A stretch of 64,000 nt of DNA from Streptomyces sp. NBC_00083 (GCF_026343295.1 NZ_JAPELY010000001.1:310001-374000); one strand, 5' to 3'; shown: positions 1-9,338, counted from the first letter of the stretch. Notes: generated by a model not told the origin, from the sequence alone. Numbers and translations are program-made.

Positions 1-618
1 GGCAAGACGACCTTCGTCCTCCACCTCAACGGCATCCTCGAAGGCGGCGCGGGCTCGGTGACGGTGGCGGGGCTGCCCGTCGCCAAGAAGAACCTCGCGG
101 AGATCAGGCGCCGGGTCGGGATCGTCTTCCAGGACCCCGACGACCAGCTCTTCATGCCGACGGTGCGCGAGGACGTCGCGTTCGGTCCGGCGGCGTCCGG
201 GGTGCGCGGGGCGGAGCTGGAGGAGCGGGTGATGGGGGCGCTCGCGCGGGTCGGGATGGCGGAGTACGCGGACCGGCCTCCGCACCATCTGTCCTTCGGG
301 CAGCGGCGCAGGGTCGCTGTCGCGACGGTGCTCGCGATGTCCCCGGAGATCCTGGTCCTGGACGAGCCGTCGTCAAACCTCGACCCGGCGTCGCGGCGTG
401 AACTGGCGGACATTCTGCGGGAGTTGGATGTGACGGTGCTCATGGTGACCCATGACCTGCCGTATGCGCTGGAGCTCTGCGAGCGGGCGGTGATTCTGAG
501 TGAGGGGGTCATTGCGGCGGACGGGGCGACGGGGGATGTCCTGTCGGACGCGGCGCTGATGCGGGCGCATCGCCTGGAGCTCCCCTTCGGCTTCGACCCG
601 ACCCGAGCCGCGCGCTGA
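1..618 (+). CDS. ABC transporter ATP-binding protein, CbiO/EcfA type (5' end missing)
   Basis: ATPase subunit of an energy-coupling-factor or cobalt/nickel-type importer; it powers uptake at the cytoplasmic face of the membrane. The window opens inside the Walker A motif (GKTT are the first residues), so about 40 N-terminal residues lie off the left edge. Visible in order: Q-loop (VFQDPDDQLF), signature motif LSFGQRRR (F replaces the usual G), Walker B (ILVLDEPSSNLDP) and switch His (VTHDL). The QDPDDQLF stretch is typical of CbiO/EcfA rather than other ABC ATPases. The partner permease and substrate-binding genes must lie upstream, so the substrate cannot be told. Confidence 0.9.
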   Translation, partial: GKTTFVLHLNGILEGGAGSVTVAGLPVAKKNLAEIRRRVGIVFQDPDDQLFMPTVREDVAFGPAASGVRGAELEERVMGALARVGMAEYADRPPHHLSFGQRRRVAVATVLAMSPEILVLDEPSSNLDPASRRELADILRELDVTVLMVTHDLPYALELCERAVILSEGVIAADGATGDVLSDAALMRAHRLELPFGFDPTRAAR

Positions 619-1264
619 CCCAGCGCCCTTGGGTTGCCCTCGGCAGGGTGCCCAGCACTGGCATCCCTCCTCCCCCTTGGCAGGGTGCCTGGCATCTTCA
701 GCCCGTCCGGCGTTTGAGGACGAGCGCGCCCTTTCAGCCGGTCCGGCGTTTGAGGACGAGCGCCTTTCGGGCGCGAACGGCGTCTGGGGCGGAGCCCCAG
801 GCTCCTGAACCTCAGCCGTCCACAACCCCCGGAGGGTTTCGGGAAGGGGTGGGGTGGGGCCTCCCGGGGTCTGGGGCGGAGCCCCAGCAACCCCGGCTTT
901 CGTCTGCGGACCGTGCCCGCGTCTCGCGCAGTTCCCCGCGCCCCTAGTAGGGCACCCGGAGCCGCAGCCCGCAGCCCGCAGCCCGCGCCCACCGCGGCGG
1001 AGCCGCGCGAAAGGCACAGCCCCGCGCCCCTGAAGACGTAGGGCACCCGGAGTCGCAGCCACGGCCCGCGCCCACCGCGGCGGAGCCGCGCAAACGGCAC
1101 AGCCCCGCGCCCCTGAAGACGTAGGGCACCCGGCGTCGCAGCCCGCAGCCCGCGCCCACCGCGGCGGAGCCGCGCAATGGGTGCAGACCGCCCCTGGTGG
1201 GGCACCCGGCATCGGGCACCATGGTGGGGGTGCCGGATGGCGCCGCGCAGCGAGGGAGCGGATC
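619..1264. repeat. Gene-free region of mosaic intergenic repeats
   Basis: A 646-base gap with no supported gene. It carries three module types seen in many other gaps of this window. Module A is GTCCGGCGTTTGAGGACGAG followed by a GGTCTGGGGCGGAGCCCC hairpin; it lies around 697-880, with the short core doubled at 707 and 740. Module B is TCGCGCAGTTCCCCGCGCCC, near 924-944. Module C is the CACCGCGGCGGAGCCGCGC palindrome with a flanking GTAGGGCACCCGG, repeated in tandem from 947. Short open frames across it only translate the repeats. Confidence 0.8.
947..1210. repeat. Tandem array of module C repeats (83-91 bp period)
   Basis: GTAGGGCACCCGG begins units at 947, 1038 and 1121, with a degenerate fourth start near 1197. 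Each unit holds the palindromic core CACCGCGGCGGAGCCGCGC and ends with CCCCGCGCCCCT. The periods are 91 and 83 bases. Variation between units is mainly in the run of GCAGCCC triplet-like copies. Confidence 0.8.
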
Positions 1265-2428
1265 GTGGTCGACGTACAGGGCGCCGTAGCACCGGGCTAC
1301 GAACCGATCCGGGACGCCTTCGTGCGCAACTTCACGCAGCGAGGCGAGCGCGGCGCAGCCGTGGCCGCGTACCGCGACGGCCGGAAGGTCGTGGACCTCT
1401 GGGCCGGCACGAAGGACGTGGACGGCACGGCCAACTGGGCGCTCGACACCGCCCAGATCGTCCGCTCGGCCACCAAGGGCGTGGCCGCGGCCGTCCCCCT
1501 CCTCCTCCACCAGCGCGGCCGCCTCGACCTGGACGCCCCGGTCTCCACGTACTGGCCCGAGTTCAAGGCCGCCGGCAAGGACCGCACCCTCGTACGCCAC
1601 CTCCTGGCCCACCGCGCGGGCGTCCCCGCACTCGACCGCCCGCTGACCCCCGCGCAGGCGGCCGACGGTGAGTCGGGCCCGGCCGCGGTCGCCGCGCAGG
1701 CCCCGTTCTGGGAGCCCGGCACCGCGCACGGCTACCACGCGCAGACGTACAGCTGGCTCCTGGCCGAACTGGTCCGGCGGGTCACCGGCCGCACCACCGG
1801 CCGCTGGGCCGCCGAGGAGATAGCCGGGCCGCTCGGCCTGGACTTCTGGATGGGCGTGCCCGCCACCGAGGCGCACCGGGTGGGCCGGGTCGGCCCCGTC
1901 GAGCCCCCCGAGGACGGCGCGGGCGCGCTCCGGCTGCGCCCCAAGCGGAACGTCGCCGAGGCATACGCCGACCCGGACTCGCTGACCCGGCGCGCGTTCG
2001 GCGCGATCGACCCGCTGCCCGACGAGAACGACCCCGCCTACCGCGCCGCCGAACTCCCCGCGTCCGCCGGGATCTCCACCGCCCGCGCCCTGGCCCGTTT
2101 CTACGCCGCCACGATCGGCGAAGTGGACGGCGGGGAGCGCCTGTTCGCGCCCGCCACGCTCACCCTGGCCCGCACCGAGGAGAGCGCGGGGCCGGACCGG
2201 GTCCTGGTCGTGAACACCCGCTTCGGCCTCGGCTACATGCTGCACGGCCCGGCGTCCCCGCTGCTCGCCCCCGGCTCGTTCGGACACCCCGGCCGCGGCG
2301 GCTCGCTCGGCTTCGCCGACCCCGAGTCGGGCATCGCGTTCGGCTATGTGACCAACGGGCTGCAGAGGGGCGTCACCGCCGATCCCCGTGCCCAGGCCCT
2401 GGTGCGGGCGCTACGTTCGACCCTATGA
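1265..2428 (+). CDS. Serine hydrolase of the beta-lactamase / class C esterase fold
   Basis: 387-residue protein related to EstB-type esterases, PBP4* and class C beta-lactamases. The nucleophile motif S-x-x-K is SATK (near residue 63), and HPGRGGS near the C-terminus takes the place of the KTG box. Substrate unknown: carboxylesterase or lactone hydrolase are the usual activities of non-secreted members. There is no signal peptide, so it is probably cytosolic. The GTG at 1265 was chosen because GAGGGAG (1252-1258) precedes it by six bases; an in-frame ATG further upstream lies in repeat sequence. Its stop overlaps the start of the next gene (ATGA), so the two are co-translated. Confidence 0.85.
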   Translation: MVDVQGAVAPGYEPIRDAFVRNFTQRGERGAAVAAYRDGRKVVDLWAGTKDVDGTANWALDTAQIVRSATKGVAAAVPLLLHQRGRLDLDAPVSTYWPEFKAAGKDRTLVRHLLAHRAGVPALDRPLTPAQAADGESGPAAVAAQAPFWEPGTAHGYHAQTYSWLLAELVRRVTGRTTGRWAAEEIAGPLGLDFWMGVPATEAHRVGRVGPVEPPEDGAGALRLRPKRNVAEAYADPDSLTRRAFGAIDPLPDENDPAYRAAELPASAGISTARALARFYAATIGEVDGGERLFAPATLTLARTEESAGPDRVLVVNTRFGLGYMLHGPASPLLAPGSFGHPGRGGSLGFADPESGIAFGYVTNGLQRGVTADPRAQALVRALRSTL

Positions 2429-3219
2429 CGCATCCTCAGACGGCCCCGGGCATCGCACGCTTCCACGGACACACCGCGCTCGTCACGGGCGCGGGGCGCG
2501 GCATCGGCGCCGCCATCGCCCGCAGACTGACCGACGAGGGCGCGCGCGTCCTCGTCGCGGACATCGACGTGGCGGGCGCGGAGGCCGTCGCGGCGGAGCT
2601 GAAGGGGGCCGTCGCCCGGCACTGCGACGTCGCGTCCCGCGCCTCGGTGGAGGCCGCGGTGGCCTTCGCGGCGGAGGAGTTCGGGCGGCTCGACGTCCTC
2701 GTCAACAACGCGTACTCCTGCACTCCGGACGCCGCGCGCTTCGAGGACGAGGACGACGGGGAGTGGGCGCGCGACCTGGATGTCACCCTCACCGGTGCCT
2801 TCCGGTGCGCACGTGCCGCGCTGCCGCTCCTGGCGGCGTCCGGGCGGGGCGCGATCGTGAACATCGGCTCGGTCAACGGGGAGCAGGACTTCGGCAACCA
2901 CGCCTACAGCGCGGCCAAGGCGGGCCTCGCCTCCCTGACCCGTACGCTCGCCGGGGACGCGGCGCCGCGCGGGGTGCGCGTCAATCTCGTGCACCCCGGC
3001 ACGATCCGGACGCCTGCCTGGGCCGACCGCGCGGACCAGCTGGACCGGCTGTCCGTGGCCTACCCGCTCGGCCGGGTGGGCGAGCCCGAGGACATCGCGG
3101 CGGCGGTCGCCTTCCTCGCCTCGGCCGACGCGGCGTGGGTGACGGGGACGACCCTGCGCGTCGACGGCGGTCTGCTCGCCGTCAACACGGGCTTCCGGGC
3201 TGTCGCGGAGGAGGGTTAA
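2425..3219 (+). CDS. SDR family NAD(P)-dependent oxidoreductase
   Basis: 264-residue classical short-chain dehydrogenase/reductase. Visible motifs: Rossmann TGAGRGIG, the NNAYS element (usually NNAG), the catalytic serine in NIGSVNG, Y-x-x-x-K as YSAAK, and a C-terminal VDGG typical of the FabG-like branch. The start ATG overlaps the TGA of the upstream serine hydrolase, so hydrolase and dehydrogenase probably act on the same metabolite (for example ester cleavage then alcohol oxidation; inferred). The substrate is unknown. The next gene is convergent. Confidence 0.92.
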   Translation: MTHPQTAPGIARFHGHTALVTGAGRGIGAAIARRLTDEGARVLVADIDVAGAEAVAAELKGAVARHCDVASRASVEAAVAFAAEEFGRLDVLVNNAYSCTPDAARFEDEDDGEWARDLDVTLTGAFRCARAALPLLAASGRGAIVNIGSVNGEQDFGNHAYSAAKAGLASLTRTLAGDAAPRGVRVNLVHPGTIRTPAWADRADQLDRLSVAYPLGRVGEPEDIAAAVAFLASADAAWVTGTTLRVDGGLLAVNTGFRAVAEEG

Positions 3220-3229
3220 CTCCTCCGGC

Positions 3230-3414
3230 GCCGGGCGGCATGCGCACCCTCAGCCTGTCCGGCGTTTGAGGACGAGCGCCTTTCGGGCGCGAACGGGGTC
3301 TGGGGCGGAGCCCCGGCCGCCCCGCTTTCGTCTGCGGATCGTGCCCGCGTCTCGCGCAGTTCCCCGCGCCCCTGAGGTACTTGGTGCCGGGCGGCACGGG
3401 AAAGCTGGGCGGGG
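3230..3414. repeat. Intergenic repeat modules A and B between convergent genes
   Basis: A single copy of module A (GTCCGGCGTTTGAGGACGAG near 3258, then GGTCTGGGGCGGAGCCCC near 3300) is followed by module B (CGCGCAGTTCCCCGCGCCCC near 3353). It sits between the stops of the SDR gene and the leftward monooxygenase gene, where a bidirectional terminator would be expected. Confidence 0.8.
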
Positions 3415-4749
3415 TTATTCCCCCGTGTCGCGGAAGACCGCGTCCCGCAGCCACCCGCTGTGCGCCGCGGTCCGCAGGACCCCGCGGAACAGCGTCCGGG
3501 CCAGCCGGTTGTCGGAGGCCGCGGAGCGCGTCGTGCGCAGCGACCTCATGACCGCTTCGGCACCGTACGCGCGCATCTCGCTCTCGTACGCCGCGATCGC
3601 CCGCACCGGATCGCGGCGCCGGGCGAGGAGCCGGCTCAGGAGGCGCGCGTCGCGCAGGGCGGTGGTCGCGCCGCTGCCGCCGAGCGCGGGCATGCCGTGG
3701 ATCGCGTCACCGAGCAGCGTGACGGGTCCCGGCGTCCAGGCGTCGACCGGCGCCAGGGCGAGCATCCGTACCGGCACCACCGTCTCCGGGTCCGCCTCGG
3801 CGACCAGGCGGACCAGTGCCGGATGCCAGTCGGCGATCCGCTCGGCGACCACCGCGCGCAGCGCCTTGCCGTCGAGGTGCGCCACCTCCCTGGGGAAGGT
3901 GGCGGCCTTGGCGACGTACGTCCACACCAGGTGGGAGCGGGTGCGGGCGAGCAGCGGTCCGCCCGCGTAGAGGCCGAGGTCCGCGGCGGCGCCCGCGCTC
4001 CGCGCGAAGCCCCCGCGCCACCCGGCCGCCGTGACGTGCCGGGCGGTGCAGAACATCGCGTCGGAGCGCGGCGTGAGGACGGAGGTCGACGCGGCGGTCA
4101 GGGGCTCGGGCAGTTCGTCGGCGCGCGCGCCGGTCAGTTCGAGGCTGCCGGTGACGGCGAGCACCAGGGTGTCGGCGCGCACCGCGTGCGGCAGGAGCTG
4201 GCCGCGGACCCGGGAGTCGGCTCCGTCCGCGCCGGCGAGGAGGTCGCCGTAGGCGGTCGACCCGTCGGCGAAGTGCGCGCGGATGCCGCCGCCCATGCCG
4301 CCCGCGCCGTCGCCCTCGGTGTGCTCGTACCGCGTGAACTCCCGGTCGTAGTGGACCAGATGACCGTCGAGGCCCGTCAGCAGGATCCGGCGCAGGGCGC
4401 GGGCGCTCGTCGAGTGCGTGGAGTGCTGGGGCGCGGCGCCCGCGGCCGGCTGGGGCAGGACGAGCAGCTCCCGCAGCCGCTCGGTGACGAACGCGGAGCG
4501 CCCGCCGCCCTCCGCGCCCGCGGTGAACTCCTCCCACGCCTCCGGCGGCAGGCACGCGTACAGTGCCCGCGCGCCCTGCGGGCCGATGCGGACGCGGTGG
4601 TCGTCGCCGTCGGCGTCGTCGCGGTCGTCGAGGCGGGCCGGGCCGCGCTCGTACACCGCGAATCCGAGGCCGGCCTTGCGCAGTCCCTGAGCCAGACAGA
4701 GCCCCCCGATGCCGCCGCCGATGATCAGGACGTGCGGTGTGCCGGTCAT
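3415..4749 (-). CDS. FAD-dependent monooxygenase (PHBH-type)
   Basis: 444-residue flavoprotein of the UbiH/PHBH family; members hydroxylate aromatic or polyketide substrates using NAD(P)H and O2. N-terminal FAD-binding GGGIGG (VLIIGGGIGGLCLAQGL), the DG motif (GADGADSRVRG, residues ~185-195) and the second FAD contact GDAIHG near residue 345 are all present. The ATG at 4749 was preferred because AAGGGGG precedes it. The neighbouring leftward gene is an exporter (46-base gap), a common pairing in small detoxification or tailoring operons. Substrate unknown. Confidence 0.88.
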   Translation of the reverse strand: MTGTPHVLIIGGGIGGLCLAQGLRKAGLGFAVYERGPARLDDRDDADGDDHRVRIGPQGARALYACLPPEAWEEFTAGAEGGGRSAFVTERLRELLVLPQPAAGAAPQHSTHSTSARALRRILLTGLDGHLVHYDREFTRYEHTEGDGAGGMGGGIRAHFADGSTAYGDLLAGADGADSRVRGQLLPHAVRADTLVLAVTGSLELTGARADELPEPLTAASTSVLTPRSDAMFCTARHVTAAGWRGGFARSAGAAADLGLYAGGPLLARTRSHLVWTYVAKAATFPREVAHLDGKALRAVVAERIADWHPALVRLVAEADPETVVPVRMLALAPVDAWTPGPVTLLGDAIHGMPALGGSGATTALRDARLLSRLLARRRDPVRAIAAYESEMRAYGAEAVMRSLRTTRSAASDNRLARTLFRGVLRTAAHSGWLRDAVFRDTGE

Positions 4750-4795
4750 GGCGCCCCCTTCGTCGAGGCGCAACCTAGCGTGGGGCGGCCGGGTG

Positions 4796-5641
4796 TCAAC
4801 CCGCCCGCAGCATCAGGCCGATGCCCACCACGAGCAGGGCCGCCGCGGCGATCCGCGGGGCGCCGAAGCGTTCCTTGAAGAAGACCGCGCCGATCGCCGC
4901 GCCCACGATGATCGACGATTCGCGCAGCGCGGCGACCGGGGCGAGCGGCGCCCTGGTCTGCGCCCACAGGACGAGCCCGTAGGCGATGACGGAGAGGGTC
5001 GCGCCGAGCAGGCCGCGCGCCGCGAACGGACGCAGCTGCGCGCCCAGTTGACGGCCGCGCGCGTACAGGGCGTAGGCGGGGATCGCGAGCCCCTGGAGGA
5101 TCATCAGCCAGGCGATGTAGCCGAACGAGGAGCCCGAGGCGCGCACCCCGACGCCGTCGACGACGGTGTATCCGGCGATGGCGAGCCCGGTGGCGAGGGC
5201 CGCGAGGATGGCGGCCCAGGGCGGCCGCGTGCCGCGCAGACCCCACAGCGCGACCCCGACGAGCCCGGCGCACGAGACCGCCACGCCCGCCGTCTGCCAG
5301 GGGCTCGGCATCTCGTGCACGAACACCGCGGCGAGCACGGTCACCACCAGCGGCGCGGTGCCGCGCGCGATCGGGTACATCTGCCCGAAGTCGCCCAGCG
5401 AGAACGAGCGCATCAGCAGCAGCATGTACGTGACGTGCAGCACCGCGGAGACCAGCAGGTACGGCCGGGCGCCGGCGGCGGGCAGCGACACGAACGGCAG
5501 CGCGAGCAGGCCGATCAGCGCGCCGCCGCCCCCTATCAGGGTGAACGAGAGGAGCTGGTCCTTGAGGTGGTGGGCGAGCGCGTTCCAGCCCGCGTGCGTG
5601 ACGGCGGCGAGCAGCACCGCGCAGGTGACGGTCACGGTCAT
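4796..5641 (-). CDS. EamA/DMT family transporter
   Basis: 281-residue integral membrane protein with about ten hydrophobic segments arranged as two EamA repeats; the second starts near residue 150. The family exports small metabolites, amino acids or sugars. It is read leftward just upstream of the FAD monooxygenase and could share its transcript. Specificity cannot be inferred. The start ATG at 5641 gives a first membrane helix immediately after the N-terminus. Confidence 0.88.
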   Translation of the reverse strand: MTVTVTCAVLLAAVTHAGWNALAHHLKDQLLSFTLIGGGGALIGLLALPFVSLPAAGARPYLLVSAVLHVTYMLLLMRSFSLGDFGQMYPIARGTAPLVVTVLAAVFVHEMPSPWQTAGVAVSCAGLVGVALWGLRGTRPPWAAILAALATGLAIAGYTVVDGVGVRASGSSFGYIAWLMILQGLAIPAYALYARGRQLGAQLRPFAARGLLGATLSVIAYGLVLWAQTRAPLAPVAALRESSIIVGAAIGAVFFKERFGAPRIAAAALLVVGIGLMLRAG

Positions 5642-5754
5642 GGGCGCCGCCCGCCTTCGCCGGCGGGGTGTTCCGATGCGTTCATGGCCCGCACGCTAGT
5701 TGTCCGTGTACGGGCCATACGATCCGGGGTTCGACGCCGCCCACCGGGCCGGGA

Positions 5755-7380
5755 TCAGCCCGCCCGGAGCACCTGCGCCACGATGGGCCCCGCCGCGTCG
5801 CCGCCGTGCCCGCCGGACTGGACCAGGCCCGCGGCCGCGAGGTCGTCGCTGTACGCGGCGAACCAGCTGTCCGACTTGTTCTGCCCGTCCTTCTCGGCGG
5901 AGCCGGTCTTGGCGCCCTTGTCGCCGTGCACCCCGCTCATAGCCTGGGTGGCGGTGCCGTACGACGCGGTCGCGGTGAGGTGCATCATCTTGCGCAGCTG
6001 GGCGTCGATGCCCGCGGGCAGCGGGGAGGCCTGGGCCAGGGCGCGGCCGTCGAGCGACTGCGGCACGATCACCGGCTGGCGGAAGCGGCCCGACTGCGCG
6101 GTGGCGGCGATGGACGCCATGTCGAGCGGGCTCATCTGCACCTTGCCCTGTCCGATGTACGCGGCCGCCGTCTCGGCGCCCTCGGACGCGGGCACGCTGC
6201 CGTCGAAGGACGGCACGCCGACCTTCCAGTCCTGGCCGATGCCGAAGTAGCTGGACGCGACCCGGCCGAGCGCGCCGTTGTCCTTCACGTCGTCGACCTT
6301 CTTGATGAAGGCGGTGTTGCAGGACTTGGCGAAGCTCTTCGAGAACGGCTGGTCGGTGAGGGAGAAGTTGTCCAGGTTGTGGAAGGTGACGCCCTGCCAC
6401 ACCACGCTGGAGGGGCACTCGGCCGGCTGGTCCGCGGAGACCTGGCCCTTCTCGATCAGCATCGCCGCCGTGACGATCTTCATCGTCGAGCCGGGGGCGA
6501 CCCGGCCCTGGAGCGAGGCGGGGAACGCGTCGGTCCGGTTGTCCGCCACCGCCCGTATCTCCCCGGTGCTCGGCTTCACGGCGACCACCGACGACTCGCC
6601 GAAGCGCTTCACCGCGTTCTCCGCCGCGGCCTGCACATCCGCGTCGAGGGTCGTCTTCAGCTTGCCGGGGGAGCCCTTCTGGAGGGTGATCAGGGTGCGC
6701 GCAGGGGTGTTGGCGCCCTTGATCTGGAGCTCGATGCCGGCCGTGCCGTTCACCTTCGCGCCGTACTTCTCGCGCAGACCGTCCAGGATCGCCCCGAGCG
6801 AGGGGTACTTCTCCTTGGTCAGCGGGCGGTCCTTGTAGTCGACGGCCTCGATCTCGGGGTTGGCCGCCCCGCCCGTCACCAGGTGCTCGCCCGCCTTCAG
6901 CTGCGGGTGCAGTACCGCGGGCTGCCAGTCGACCAGCGGCTTGAACGTGGACTGGCCGCGCACGACGGTCAGTTGGGAGGCGTACGACAGCGGAGCCGTC
7001 TTGCCCTCGAAGGAGACCTGGGCCTTCACCGTGTACGGCACGACCGCCCCGCTGGGCGTGCCCGGCGTGACCACGACGTCGGTGATGTGCGCGTCGTCGC
7101 GGTACCCGGTCAGGGCCGTCGCGGCCACCGACTGGTTGTTGGTCAGCGCGCCGGCGGCGGCCGTGTCCCCCTTCGCCCACGCCTGAAGGAAGGCGGTGGA
7201 CGTCTCCTTGATCTCGTCCGCGCTCAGCGGGCCGGTGCGGGCCGGCGCGTTCTGGGTGCGGCTCTGCGTGGAGCCGGAGCCCCCGTCGCCGCCCACCAGC
7301 GTGTAGCCCCCGTACGCCACGCCGCCGGCGACCACCACGAACACTCCGCCTGCGATGGCGACCTTCGCTCCACTGCGCAT
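5755..7380 (-). CDS. Penicillin-binding transpeptidase (class B-like, MecA_N/NTF2-like N-terminal domain)
   Basis: 541-residue membrane-anchored D,D-transpeptidase that cross-links peptidoglycan outside the cell. An N-terminal signal anchor (residues ~7-28) is followed by an NTF2-like MecA_N domain, a dimerisation region and the transpeptidase domain. The active-site triad is intact: STMK (S-x-x-K), SCN (S-x-N, in KSCNTAF) and KTG (AKTGSAEK). The organisation matches the PBPs encoded beside pmt in other streptomycetes. A 26-bp perfect palindrome lies 30 bases upstream of the start. It may contribute to beta-lactam tolerance, as MecA_N proteins sometimes do (inferred). Confidence 0.93.
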   Translation of the reverse strand: MRSGAKVAIAGGVFVVVAGGVAYGGYTLVGGDGGSGSTQSRTQNAPARTGPLSADEIKETSTAFLQAWAKGDTAAAGALTNNQSVAATALTGYRDDAHITDVVVTPGTPSGAVVPYTVKAQVSFEGKTAPLSYASQLTVVRGQSTFKPLVDWQPAVLHPQLKAGEHLVTGGAANPEIEAVDYKDRPLTKEKYPSLGAILDGLREKYGAKVNGTAGIELQIKGANTPARTLITLQKGSPGKLKTTLDADVQAAAENAVKRFGESSVVAVKPSTGEIRAVADNRTDAFPASLQGRVAPGSTMKIVTAAMLIEKGQVSADQPAECPSSVVWQGVTFHNLDNFSLTDQPFSKSFAKSCNTAFIKKVDDVKDNGALGRVASSYFGIGQDWKVGVPSFDGSVPASEGAETAAAYIGQGKVQMSPLDMASIAATAQSGRFRQPVIVPQSLDGRALAQASPLPAGIDAQLRKMMHLTATASYGTATQAMSGVHGDKGAKTGSAEKDGQNKSDSWFAAYSDDLAAAGLVQSGGHGGDAAGPIVAQVLRAG

Positions 7381-7410
7381 CCCGCAGTTCCCCTCCCCAG
7401 GAGTCCCCCG

Positions 7411-7436
7411 AACCCCTTGAACGCGTTCAAGGGGTT
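7411..7436. promoter_or_regulatory. 26-bp perfect palindrome upstream of the PBP gene
   Basis: The arm AACCCCTTGAACG is followed directly by its exact reverse complement CGTTCAAGGGGTT, giving a symmetric 26-mer with no spacer. It lies between the pmt stop and the PBP start, 30 bases from the ATG. The absence of a loop and of a following T-tract argues against a terminator; the central ACGCGT with symmetric flanks resembles a LacI-type operator. The regulator is unknown. Confidence 0.5.
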
Positions 7437-7514
7437 ACTTGCGGGTGACTCTACGGGACGACACCGACAGCGGGACCGGCAGTTGTCCCAACGGTTACCG
7501 GAACGCGACCGGTG

Positions 7515-9338
7515 TCACACCCAGCTGTCCAGCCACATCCGGCTGCGCCAGGCGTCCACGGGGATCGCCGCGCCGGTGTAGATCGGCCAGAAGTAGATGA
7601 AGTTCCACACGATCAGGAGCACCAGCACCCCCGCGCCGATCGCCCCCACCGCGCGCCTGCGCTCCCCGGCGCCGAACCCCGGCTCCGCCGGAGCGGCCGC
7701 GCCGCCCGTCCCCGGGGACGGCCCGATGATCGCGCCGATCATCATCGCCACCGCCAGACACAGGAACGGCACGAAGACGACCGCGTAGAAGAAGAAGATC
7801 GTCCGCTCCTGGTACAGGAACCAGGGCAGGTATCCGGCGCCGATGCCGCACGCGATCGCGCCGGCCCGCCAGTCCCGCCGGAAGATCCAGCGCCACAGGA
7901 CGTACAGGAGCGCGAAGCAGCCGGCCCACCACAGCAGCGGGGTGCCGAGCGCGAGGACCTCGGAGGCGCACTTGCCGGCCGCGTCCGAGGGGCAGCCGCC
8001 GGTGCCGGGGCTCGGGCTCTCGTAGTAGTACGAGACGGGCCGGCCGTCGACCAGCCAGCTCCACGGGTTCGACTGGTAGGTGTGGCCCTCGGTGAGGCCG
8101 ACGTGGAAGCTGTAGACCTCGGTCTCGTAGTGCCAGAAGCTGCGCAGCGACGCGGGCACCCAACTCATGTCGAACTGCGGCAGGTTGTTGATGGTGCCGA
8201 TGACGGGGAGCTTGATGTGGTCGGGGGAGAGGCCCGCGCGGCCGTCCGCCCAGTGCCGCCCGTACCCCTTGTCGGTGACGAACCAGCCCGTCCACGACAC
8301 CATGTACGTGACGATCGCGACCGGCACGGTGGAGAGGAACGCCCAGAACGCGTCCCGGCGCAGGACCGCCCGGTAGGGGCTGACCGCGCCCGCCGTGCGC
8401 CGCGCGCCCACGTCCCACAGGACGGCCATCACGCAGAAGAAGACCAGGATGTAGATGCCGTTCCACTTGGTGCCGCAGGCCAGGCCCAGCATCAGGCCGG
8501 CCGCGATCCGCCAGGGCCGCCACCCGAACCGCAGGCCCGCCGCGATCTCCGCGTCGGGGCGCAGCTGCCCGTCCTCGTCCTCGGGCAGCGCCGCCGCGAG
8601 TCTGGCTCTCGTACGGTCGCGGTCGACCAGGAGGCAGCCGAAGGCGGCCACGACGAAGAACATCAGGACGGTGTCGAGCAGCGCGGTGCGGCTCATCACG
8701 AAGTGCAGTCCGTCGACCGCGAGCAGGGTTCCCGCGAGGCAGCCGAGGAACGTCGAGCGGAACAGGCGCCGCCCGATCCGGCAGATCAGCAGCACCGACA
8801 GGGTGCCGAGCACGGCCACCATGAAGCGCCAGCCGAACGGGGTGAAGCCGAAGTGGAACAGCTTCTCGCCGATGCCGATCACGTACTTGCCGACCGGCGG
8901 GTGCACCACATAGCCGGGTGCGGTCGGCACCGGGACCTGGTCCGGATGGTCGAGGATCGCCTTGTCGACGTCCTTCGGCCAGTCGCCCTCGTAGCCGTGG
9001 TTGATGAGCGCCCAGGCGTCCTTGGCGTAGTACGTCTCGTCGAATATCACCGCGTGCGGGGAGCCGAGGCCCCAGAACCGCATGATCCCGGCGACCAGCG
9101 TGACCAGGAGCGGTCCTCCCCACGCCGACCAGCGCACGATGCGCGCCCCCCACAGCGGGGGGACGCCGAGCACCGTCCACAGCTGTCCCGGGGGCCGCGT
9201 GAACGGCGGCACCAGACGCTCCCGCAGTCCGGTTCTCGGCCGCACGACATGGCCGAACCGGCGCATGCGGTGCTGCCAGGAGGGCGGGTCTTCCCCGGCG
9301 TCGTGGCCCGGCAGGGTCGGTGGCGCAGTACTGGTCAC
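7515..9338 (-). CDS. pmt: Dolichyl-phosphate-mannose--protein O-mannosyltransferase
   Basis: 607-residue polytopic GT39 enzyme that transfers mannose from polyprenyl-phosphate-mannose to Ser/Thr of exported proteins at the outer face of the membrane. The acidic DE motif of the first external loop is visible in VIFDETYYAKDAW (about residue 100), followed by many hydrophobic helices and the C-terminal PMT_4TM region. In S. coelicolor, Pmt glycosylates cell-surface proteins and is needed for phiC31 infection (established knowledge). The GTG start at 9338 lies six bases after a TACGAT box on this strand, so the mRNA may be leaderless. Divergent from rsmI. Confidence 0.93.
   Translation of the reverse strand: MTSTAPPTLPGHDAGEDPPSWQHRMRRFGHVVRPRTGLRERLVPPFTRPPGQLWTVLGVPPLWGARIVRWSAWGGPLLVTLVAGIMRFWGLGSPHAVIFDETYYAKDAWALINHGYEGDWPKDVDKAILDHPDQVPVPTAPGYVVHPPVGKYVIGIGEKLFHFGFTPFGWRFMVAVLGTLSVLLICRIGRRLFRSTFLGCLAGTLLAVDGLHFVMSRTALLDTVLMFFVVAAFGCLLVDRDRTRARLAAALPEDEDGQLRPDAEIAAGLRFGWRPWRIAAGLMLGLACGTKWNGIYILVFFCVMAVLWDVGARRTAGAVSPYRAVLRRDAFWAFLSTVPVAIVTYMVSWTGWFVTDKGYGRHWADGRAGLSPDHIKLPVIGTINNLPQFDMSWVPASLRSFWHYETEVYSFHVGLTEGHTYQSNPWSWLVDGRPVSYYYESPSPGTGGCPSDAAGKCASEVLALGTPLLWWAGCFALLYVLWRWIFRRDWRAGAIACGIGAGYLPWFLYQERTIFFFYAVVFVPFLCLAVAMMIGAIIGPSPGTGGAAAPAEPGFGAGERRRAVGAIGAGVLVLLIVWNFIYFWPIYTGAAIPVDAWRSRMWLDSWV

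Noticed and set aside
648-947. Small coding gene in the repeat region
   Set aside because: The translation only reads module A repeats, and the same peptides recur in other gaps.
947-1210. CRISPR-like array
   Set aside because: Units are 83-91 bp with near-identical interiors and no unique spacers or cas genes.
5668-7581. Long plus-strand open frame opposite the PBP gene
   Set aside because: The opposite strand encodes a complete transpeptidase with all motifs; this frame is its high-GC shadow.
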